A stretch of DNA of 22,780 nt, from assembly GCA_002451555.1 (NCBI GenBank), contig DKCU01000094.1, positions 32,087 through 54,866 on the forward strand, read 5' to 3'. The notes under the pieces are model-generated. The model saw only the letters and a list, made by a program, of their open reading frames with translations, was not told the DNA's origin and made no database searches. The DNA is from Candidatus Segatella albertsiae. GTDB lineage: Bacteria; Bacteroidota; Bacteroidia; Bacteroidales; Bacteroidaceae. Both the position numbers and the translations under genes were made by a program. Position 1 is the first letter of the stretch. Every line of letters starts with the position of its first letter. Below, piece after piece: positions 18,201-22,780 of the stretch.

Positions 18201-19472
18201 AGAGCTGACGGTTTGCAAAAAGTTGTCATTTCGGTAAAGGACACAGGCTATGGTATCAGCAAGAAAGCCCTGCCTCACATCTACGACCGATATTACCAGG
18301 CAAAAGGCTTGCACCAAGCTTCGGGCACTGGCATCGGACTGGCTCTCGTGCAGTCTCTTGCCAAACTACACGAGGCGGAGCTTACCGTAGAGAGCGAGGA
18401 AGGAAAGGGTACTGAATTCTGCTTCATCCTCGATGCCAACAACACCTATCCGAATGCTTTACACAAAGAGGATGCTCCGATAGAGGAAAATATTGCTAAC
18501 ATGGGCATGAGCGACGCATCTATTCTTGACGAAAAAGACAGCGATGATACTCCAGACTCCCTCGAAGGAAATGAGGAGAAAGAGCAAACCGACGTTCGTC
18601 CATTGCTTCTCATCGTGGAAGACAACGATGACATCCGCCAATATATCAACGAGTCACTCTGCGAGGACTATCGCGTCATCGAGGCTAGAAACGGAAAGGA
18701 AGGTCGTGACCTCGCCTTCAACCAGATACCCGACCTCATCGTGAGCGACATCATGATGCCTGAGATGGACGGCATCGAGATGATGAAGATATTGAAGAAC
18801 GACATAAGGACTTCACACATTCCTATCATCCTGCTCACGGCGAAGACTACGCCTATCGACCAGGAGGTAGGCTACGACAGCGGTGCAGACTCGTATCTGA
18901 TGAAGCCTTTCAGCGCAAGTTTGTTGCATAGCCGCATACGCAACATCTTATCGGGTAGAAGAAGACTGGCAGAGTTTATCATCCAGCATAGCTTGTCTGG
19001 AGCCAATGCTTCGCTTGACATCAACCAAAGCGGAAATGGAAATCTGAATGCAAATGTTGTAGATGGAGCTGAAAGAAATGATGTAAGAGACGTAACAGGG
19101 AATATCAATGACAACATCGACACCTCCGTGCCAGAGCTAAGTCCTTTGGACAAGAAATTCATAGAGAAACTGAATCGCCTCATCGAAGAGAACATGACGA
19201 CGATAGACATCGACATCGCATTCATGACCGACAAGATGGCAATGAGCCACTCTTCCTTCTACCGCAAGGTGAAGGCTTTGACGGGAGTGAGCGCCAACGA
19301 GTATATACGCAAGGTAAAACTCCAACGCAGTATGCAACTGCTGAAGGAAGGCGAAAGCAATGTAACAGAAGTGGCGATGTTGACTGGCTTCAATAATATC
19401 GGTTACTTCCGCAAGTGTTTCAAGAAAGAGTTTGGCATCTCACCTTCTGATGTTTTGAAGGGAAAAGGATAG
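15282..19472 (+). CDS. Hybrid two-component system sensor/regulator (HTCS)
   Basis: One-piece inner-membrane regulator of the locus. The 1396 residues show a signal peptide (about 1-20, ends SFAQ), a periplasmic sensor made of Reg_prop beta-propeller repeats (about 25-670, with recurring GNIWVG/DNLWIG-type motifs), a Y_Y_Y domain (about 683-755), one membrane helix (about 768-792), HisKA with THELRTP (H830), HATPase_c (NLISNAIKYTP, DTGYGI, GTGIGLALV), a receiver with SDIMMPEMDG (D1156) and a C-terminal AraC-type DNA-binding domain (about 1290-1396). Family knowledge: an oligosaccharide in the periplasm triggers H-to-D transfer and activation of the adjacent susCD-type operon. Odd points are a long acidic linker before the receiver (about 1050-1105) and an Asn/Asp-rich linker before the AraC domain (about 1240-1288). 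The start is fixed by the signal peptide and promoter distance. Confidence 0.95.
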   Translation: MRKVLLTLLLLLASWQASFAQTKNIGIKEGLSNGFVDDMVIDGQGFVWVATEWGLNRIAGNKCSVFTISNSRISNNEHVGLFYHPQSNTIWVHSKDGRADIFDCKTQTFSHFEVDGKVVYSIADICMAADSSIWLADYNGGVHHYNPVTKEYYYIDKKLLPGFGNGVRSITDDGKGNLYIGLRMEGLIIYNTHNKRSRFFKNNPADPNSLPGDNVRSVFIDHLQNIWVGTNKGLALFDPTKGIFRVFKHEKGNPNTLAGDNIMQVTETSDNTLWIASDIGGISKLDLNKFNHPNTGEVAFTQLTRENYALSSNNTRRVLQDAYGNMWVANYSTGVDFIPSSTTSFMTLNFMGDPIVNVSALFCDSKDNLWIGQDNKISQYRQGTIVHQWDFSQYISNSSSSVYLFREDPQGNIWFGTADNGVLMLNPTTGAFTRFDSTKDLDVNALYIDKDGKVWAGTEDGVYTIYNKVETKEKGINDIMGQSAIPFSIIEDDYGQIWIGTLARGIYIFDKNKKLVTHLGLENSYPSNSINQLIKDEDGGIWAATHSGLVYIPNPKDTKNFKVYGEEQGISDNHIRSLVQDRQGNIWVSMFSGIACFDRNKEKFYNYDYQSGIPTGNFGVGSAVISSTGIVYFGSPGGICTFNPQLLTDQKDMPIVEIIDCEQIMNTTEKLQRSIVIQDNNGVAHLKYDENTFKITFTSGNFAQEGNVEYSYLMKGLDDKWYETEGDNEVTFRNLSPGEYTFQVRAKLKNQEWENAKVAEMKVVVEPPLWLTWWAKLIYALIVGSIIFYFVRSYTNELKLRSSLEKTKWEAQQKQELNEERLRFFTNITHELRTPLTLIMGPLEDLMADTRLPEVLAKKVKNIHASSVRLLNLINEILEFRKTETQNRRLTVAHSDIKSFVKEIGDRFKDLNRNPQVTFNVNMPEQQAVDIYFDSEIISTVLNNLISNAIKYTPKGNIDITLSCINGKTNTTERADGLQKVVISVKDTGYGISKKALPHIYDRYYQAKGLHQASGTGIGLALVQSLAKLHEAELTVESEEGKGTEFCFILDANNTYPNALHKEDAPIEENIANMGMSDASILDEKDSDDTPDSLEGNEEKEQTDVRPLLLIVEDNDDIRQYINESLCEDYRVIEARNGKEGRDLAFNQIPDLIVSDIMMPEMDGIEMMKILKNDIRTSHIPIILLTAKTTPIDQEVGYDSGADSYLMKPFSASLLHSRIRNILSGRRRLAEFIIQHSLSGANASLDINQSGNGNLNANVVDGAERNDVRDVTGNINDNIDTSVPELSPLDKKFIEKLNRLIEENMTTIDIDIAFMTDKMAMSHSSFYRKVKALTGVSANEYIRKVKLQRSMQLLKEGESNVTEVAMLTGFNNIGYFRKCFKKEFGISPSDVLKGKG

Positions 19473-19476
19473 GAAT

Positions 19477-19520
19477 AAAAAGCTAGCGTGTTTGTGGACA
19501 TGCTAGCTTTTTTATTTTTT
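19477..19520 (+). terminator. Rho-independent terminator after the hybrid regulator
   Basis: AAAAAGCTAGC (19477-19487) pairs perfectly with GCTAGCTTTTT (19502-19512). Four more pairs, one of them G-U, extend the stem inward, and a T-rich tail follows. It begins five bases after the stop codon. Confidence 0.85.
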
Positions 19521-19580
19521 CATTAAGAACACCAAAGAAAGAAAAGATTCAAAAGAATAAGAATATTCAATTTTTTTTTG

Positions 19581-19588
19581 TACCTTTG
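19581..19588 (+). promoter_or_regulatory. Candidate -7 box for the small exported protein gene
   Basis: TACCTTTG matches TAnnTTTG exactly and follows a run of nine T and a G. No TTG is seen at -33. The leader would be about 90 bases long. Confidence 0.55.
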
Positions 19589-19613
19589 CAAAACGATAAA
19601 TTGAACAGGCAAA

Positions 19614-19638
19614 CTGCTAAAGATAACCTGCTAAAGAT
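19614..19638. repeat. Short tandem repeat in the leader of the small gene
   Basis: CTGCTAAAGAT occurs at 19614-19624 and again at 19628-19638, a 14-base period. It sits in the untranslated leader. A looser repeat, GATAAATTG, flanks it at about 19595 and 19649. Confidence 0.65.
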
Positions 19639-19673
19639 CAATAGAAAAGATAAATTGCAAAAATCATTAGATT

Positions 19674-19678
19674 AGGAG
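19674..19678 (+). promoter_or_regulatory. Shine-Dalgarno site of the small exported protein
   Basis: AGGAG lies eight bases before the ATG at 19687. Clear Shine-Dalgarno sites are not usual in this group, and I do not see one as good before the other genes in the window. It supports this start codon. Confidence 0.6.
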
Positions 19679-19686
19679 AAATAACA

Positions 19687-20094
19687 ATGAAGAAAATATT
19701 ATACTTCGTGGCTGCCTTCGTGGCTGCCACCACATCCATCACTACGACGACCTGCTGCAAGTTCGCTCCCGACCAGAACGATGGCGATACCGTGGCGGCA
19801 AGCGAGTTTTATCCTGAGGATACAGCTGCGGCTCATGCCAAGAAATTGGCAAAGAACGCCGCCAAGAAGTCTATCGTGGACAGCGTGGGCATGTACTATG
19901 TTGGAAGCGGCTCTACCAAGGACAAAATCCAGCTTGTCTCCTACCCTTCCCGTCGTGACACCTTATTATACAGTAAGACCCGTCATGTGAAGGTGAAGGG
20001 AAGTGCTGACATCGACCACGTGGTTCGTGTCGATTTCTACCTCTTGAATGGCAAGGATTCACTTGTGAAGTATGTAGAAGAAGTTACTAAATAA
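19687..20094 (+). CDS. Small exported protein of unknown function
   Basis: I do not recognise this 135-residue protein. It starts with a signal peptide (MKKILYFVAAFVAATTS) followed by TTTTCC; the cysteines at about 23-24 could be lipidated, but the preceding residues are a poor lipobox. The mature part begins with an acidic, Ala-rich stretch, then a Lys/Ala-rich helix (HAKKLAKNAAKKS, about 50-62), then alternating beta-like segments (MYYVGSG, KIQLVSYP, VVRVDFYLL) that suggest a small beta domain. A promoter-like box and a good Shine-Dalgarno site support that it is a real gene. It may be co-transcribed with the SGNH esterase 62 bases downstream; no terminator is seen between them. Any link to the glycan locus is a guess from position. 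Confidence 0.75.
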   Translation: MKKILYFVAAFVAATTSITTTTCCKFAPDQNDGDTVAASEFYPEDTAAAHAKKLAKNAAKKSIVDSVGMYYVGSGSTKDKIQLVSYPSRRDTLLYSKTRHVKVKGSADIDHVVRVDFYLLNGKDSLVKYVEEVTK

Positions 20095-20118
20095 AGTAGC
20101 AAAAGTAACTAAATAAAG
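20081..20118. repeat. 22-base near-tandem duplication over the stop codon of the small gene
   Basis: AAGTTACTAAATAAAG (20081-20096) recurs as AAGTAACTAAATAAAG (20103-20118), one mismatch, 22 bases apart. The first copy contains the last codons and stop of the upstream gene; the second lies in the spacer. Confidence 0.7.
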
Positions 20119-20120
20119 AA

Positions 20121-20158
20121 GAAATAACAGAATAAACATGAAATAACAGAATAAACAT
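20121..20158 (+). repeat. Perfect 19-base tandem duplication carrying the start region of the esterase
   Basis: GAAATAACAGAATAAACAT is present twice, head to tail, at 20121-20139 and 20140-20158. Each copy ends in the first two bases of an ATG. The first ATG (20138) runs ATG-AAA-TAA and stops at once; the second (20157) opens the esterase gene. Confidence 0.9.
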
Positions 20159-21368
20159 GAAAAAGAGAACAATCTACCTAATCATCATTGCCCTGCTGTG
20201 GATAAACATGACTTCGTATGCACAGCAAACATGGAAAGGCACTTGGGCTACAGCCGTGGAATGGACAGGCATGGGGGATATGCCTAAAGAAAGCCTCGAC
20301 AATCGCTCTTGCCGCCAAGTCGTTCATATTTCCTTTGGCGGAAAGGAACTCAGGCTCAAACTGAGCAATGAGTTTGGGGAGCAGCCTGTAGAAATCAAGT
20401 CTGTCTATATCGCCGACACAGATTTCAAAAACCAAAGCTACGTCAATGGCAAGACCGTTAAATACCTCAAATTCAACGGAAAGAAAAGCGTTACCATCGA
20501 GGCTGGCAAAGCTCTCTATTCTGATGCTATAGTCTATTCTCTGAAAGCTGACCAACTGTTGAGCATCACAATCGATTACGGCAAGACTCCTAAGCACGCC
20601 ACCTCCCATCGTGGTTCTCGTACGACATCATACATCGTGGCACATCAGGATGGAAAAGTAACCAAGCCGACGGATATGTCTTTTGGCAAACAAGAGAATG
20701 TCGATCACTGGTACAACCTATCCGCTATCGAAGTCAAGACCACGGATGACCTTCCTGTCATTGCCGTACTAGGCAATTCCATTACCGATGGTAGAGGAAG
20801 CACTACCAACCACCAAAATCGTTGGACAGATTTCTTTGCCAAGAACCTGAATGCAAAGGCTCATCATGGTGTTTTAAACCTAGGTATCGGTGGAAACTGT
20901 GTAGTCGAAGGAGGATTGAGCCAACCTGCCATGCAACGTTTCGACCGTGACATTCTTGGTCAAAAAGGAGTAACGCATCTCATCATCTTTGAAGGAACCA
21001 ACGACATAGGTTGCTCCAAGGGGAACTATGAGCATGTTGCCGACACGCTGATTGCTTGCTACAAGGTATTAATTTCAAAAGCAAAAGCTAAGGGCATCAA
21101 AGTATATGGCGGCACCATCACACCTACCAAGGGCAACGGTTGGTATTCTTTCTGGCACGAAGCCATAAGACAAACCGTAAATGAATGGATCAGAAATAGC
21201 AAATGCTTTGACGATGTCATTGACTTCGACAAGTTGGTATACAACCCACAAGACCCTCAACAATTGAAACCCGAATACTCAGACGATTGGCTGCATCTCA
21301 ATCCTACTGGCTATGAGGCTATGGGAAAATACGCCGCAGAGCAGTTTCTAAAGGAAAAAGGTAAGTGA
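20157..21368 (+). CDS. SGNH/GDSL-family carbohydrate esterase-like hydrolase
   Basis: Exported 403-residue hydrolase, probably a deacetylase or esterase acting on glycans or their fragments. Signal peptide about 1-23 (ends SYAQ). The N-terminal beta domain (about 25-195) has the pattern RQVVHISFGGKELRLKLSNEFG seen in a large group of bacterial SGNH hydrolases. The catalytic domain (about 198-400) has GNSITDG with S208 as nucleophile, where GDSL proteins usually have GDS; NLGIGGN with G246 and N247; GTND with N282; and DDWLH with D377 and H380 as the rest of the triad. All SGNH blocks are present, so it should be active. It follows the small protein gene and converges on uxuA. It is unlike the CE12 esterase in the same window, so it probably removes a different ester. 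The start is the second of two duplicated ATGs. Confidence 0.85.
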   Translation: MKKRTIYLIIIALLWINMTSYAQQTWKGTWATAVEWTGMGDMPKESLDNRSCRQVVHISFGGKELRLKLSNEFGEQPVEIKSVYIADTDFKNQSYVNGKTVKYLKFNGKKSVTIEAGKALYSDAIVYSLKADQLLSITIDYGKTPKHATSHRGSRTTSYIVAHQDGKVTKPTDMSFGKQENVDHWYNLSAIEVKTTDDLPVIAVLGNSITDGRGSTTNHQNRWTDFFAKNLNAKAHHGVLNLGIGGNCVVEGGLSQPAMQRFDRDILGQKGVTHLIIFEGTNDIGCSKGNYEHVADTLIACYKVLISKAKAKGIKVYGGTITPTKGNGWYSFWHEAIRQTVNEWIRNSKCFDDVIDFDKLVYNPQDPQQLKPEYSDDWLHLNPTGYEAMGKYAAEQFLKEKGK

Positions 21369-21383
21369 CCATTGTTCATCCAT

Positions 21384-21476
21384 TGACCATCAAACGGGCA
21401 CTCAGTGAACAAACAGCGGGCATCGACTGAACAAACAGCGGGCATTCGATGCCCGACACACGAGCATTGAATGCCC
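21384..21476. repeat. Three 22-base tandem units followed by two small hairpins
   Basis: Units lie at 21384-21405, 21406-21427 and 21428-21449. The last two share an 18-base block, TGAACAAACAGCGGGCAT, and the first is diverged. The third runs into a perfect small palindrome GGGCATTCGATGCCC (21440-21454). A second partial palindrome, GCATTGAATGC, follows at 21464-21474. There is no gene here. Confidence 0.8.
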
Positions 21477-21507
21477 AAATACCGTTTCAAAACTTGGGCA
21501 ATGGGAT

Positions 21508-21547
21508 ATTTATTGGCTAAAAACACTGTCACTTTTAGCCAATAAAT
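21508..21547. terminator. Bidirectional terminator between the esterase and uxuA
   Basis: A perfect 15-bp stem pairs ATTTATTGGCTAAAA (21508-21522) with its complement at 21533-21547 around a 10-base loop. It lies between two converging genes and is A/T-rich at both ends, so it can act on either strand. Confidence 0.75.
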
Positions 21548-21553
21548 CAAAAA

Positions 21554-22780
21554 TCAATCATAGAATCCAGGCTGCTTGTATTCGATGCCCAGTTCTCTAT
21601 CCACCGTTGCGATGACTCCCTGAATCTGACCCATCGCAAACATTCTGCCGAGCAAGGTGTAACCAGCGTTATGACCGTGGGTGCTCTCATCGAACACGCC
21701 ACCTGGCTTATCGGTGAAAGTCATGCCATGATCCACACGCATTGGCAGACGGCGACCTGAGTTGCACTTGCCCTCCTGCTCAGCCTTCTCGAAGATGCGG
21801 CAAAGCTCTATCAAGTCGGCACGACCACCCAGGTGGCTTGCCTCCGTGAAGTTGCCGTTAGGGAAGATGTAGCAAGAACGGAGATGAACGAAGTGGGTGC
21901 GGTCGGCAAACTGCTTTGCCATTGCCACACAGTCGTTGTGCTCACCTGCAGAGAATGAACCAGCACAGAAGGTCAAACCATTATGCTTGTTTGGCACAGC
22001 ATCGAGCATCCACTGGATGTCCTCGGCAGTACCGATGATACGTGGCAAACCGAACACTGGATAAGGAGGGTCGTCAGGATGAACGCACATATTGATGTCG
22101 TACTCATCGCAAACTGGCATGATAGCCTCCAACCAGTACTTCATATTCTCCTGCAACTTCTTCTTGTCGATGCCCTCGTAAAGCTTCAAGAGGTCACGGA
22201 ACTTCTGAACAGGGGCAGCATCGCCCTCGCTGAAGTTGCCTGATACGAAGCCCTGGGTCTTGATGATGATGTTCTCCACCAAGGCATGGTCTTGCTCAGG
22301 AGTGGAAGTCTTCTTGATTTCATCAGCTTCAGCCACGAGGTCTCTGCCCCACTTGTGAGCCTTTGAGAACTCAGCCCAGTCCTCACGAGCACCCTCACGC
22401 TTCAAGATGTAGATGTCGAAGTAAGCGAACTCGCCCCAATCCATATAGAGGTTGTCGGCACCATTTGGGTTCTTGTGCGCCAAGTCGGTACGAGCCCAGT
22501 CCAATACAGGCATGAAGTTGTAGCAGATGCACTTGATGCCTTCCTCGCCGAGGTTGCGAAGACTCTCCTTATAGACCTCAATCTGATGGTCACGGTCTGG
22601 ACCGCCATACTTCAGGGTCTCCACCACAGGCAGAGACTCCACCACGCTCCACTTCATACCATAAGACTCAATGTACTCCTTGAGCTCATGAATCTTCTCA
22701 CGTGTCCATACCTCGCCAAGTGGTACATCGTGCAATGCAGTCACGATACCCTCGACACCTATCTGTTTCAGTTGGGCAAG
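21554..22780 (-). CDS. uxuA: Mannonate dehydratase (partial, N-terminus beyond the right edge)
   Basis: Cytoplasmic enzyme that dehydrates D-mannonate to 2-keto-3-deoxy-D-gluconate in glucuronate breakdown. The visible 408 residues match UxuA throughout: VTALHDVPLGEVWT, WSVVESLPV, CYNFMPVLDWARTDL, VHPDDPPYPVFGLPRI, FCAGSF, HFVHLRSC and MRVDHG. The His, Cys, His and Asp in the last four blocks correspond to the known metal-binding residues of the family. The reading frame stays open to the window edge, where LAQLKQIGVEGI precedes VTALHD, as in full-length homologues. The GTG at 22744 is therefore internal and the real start lies outside; by comparison with E. coli UxuA only about 15 residues are missing. 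It points to use of glucuronic acid, which could come from arabinogalactan or xylan, but it is a separate transcription unit and may serve several loci. Confidence 0.95.
   Translation of the reverse strand, partial: LAQLKQIGVEGIVTALHDVPLGEVWTREKIHELKEYIESYGMKWSVVESLPVVETLKYGGPDRDHQIEVYKESLRNLGEEGIKCICYNFMPVLDWARTDLAHKNPNGADNLYMDWGEFAYFDIYILKREGAREDWAEFSKAHKWGRDLVAEADEIKKTSTPEQDHALVENIIIKTQGFVSGNFSEGDAAPVQKFRDLLKLYEGIDKKKLQENMKYWLEAIMPVCDEYDINMCVHPDDPPYPVFGLPRIIGTAEDIQWMLDAVPNKHNGLTFCAGSFSAGEHNDCVAMAKQFADRTHFVHLRSCYIFPNGNFTEASHLGGRADLIELCRIFEKAEQEGKCNSGRRLPMRVDHGMTFTDKPGGVFDESTHGHNAGYTLLGRMFAMGQIQGVIATVDRELGIEYKQPGFYD

Noticed and set aside
20138..20146. Upstream ATG as the esterase start
   Set aside because: It is followed by AAA and TAA, so it encodes only two residues. 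The ATG at 20157 opens the signal peptide.
22742..22744. GTG as the start codon of uxuA
   Set aside because: The frame continues upstream with residues typical of UxuA (QIGVEGIVTALHD), so this GTG encodes an internal valine.

Overview
The window looks like chromosomal DNA from a gut Bacteroidales bacterium, most likely a Prevotella or Segatella copri type organism. The reasons are a SusC/SusD pair, a one-piece hybrid two-component regulator, promoters of the Bacteroidetes type (TTG, about 20 bases, TAnnTTTG), weak Shine-Dalgarno use, and enzymes ending in the 'YYNLSGQK...GVYI' style of tail common in Prevotella. The species is an inference from protein style, not from a marker gene.

Positions 39-14970, all on the minus strand, form a polysaccharide utilization locus. 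In transcription order it holds susC (14970-11662), susD (11648-9624), a 714-base gap, a CE12-type rhamnogalacturonan acetylesterase (8909-6930), a 412-base gap, a GH43 enzyme (6517-3434) and a clan GH-A glycosidase (3419-39). The two gaps each hold a terminator-like hairpin and a new promoter-like box, so the locus is probably three transcription units under common control. The divergent gene at 15282-19472 encodes the hybrid sensor/regulator expected to sense an oligosaccharide in the periplasm and switch on the locus. A 16-base motif found before susC and before the esterase is a candidate operator.

The enzymes suggest a pectic or arabinogalactan-like target: removal of acetyl groups (CE12), an exo-galactanase or arabinofuranosidase-like GH43, and a beta-galactosidase-like GH-A enzyme. 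The same roughly 140-residue beta-rich module occurs five times across these three proteins. It looks like a carbohydrate-binding module, and no separate surface glycan-binding protein gene is present.

After the regulator and its terminator come a small exported protein of unknown function (19687-20094) and an SGNH/GDSL esterase (20157-21368), both on the plus strand. Converging on them is uxuA (mannonate dehydratase), which starts beyond the right edge. A perfect 15-bp stem between the two converging genes probably terminates both. The intergenic spaces hold several short tandem duplications and a 410-base imperfect palindrome. I see no tRNA, rRNA, CRISPR array or transposase gene.
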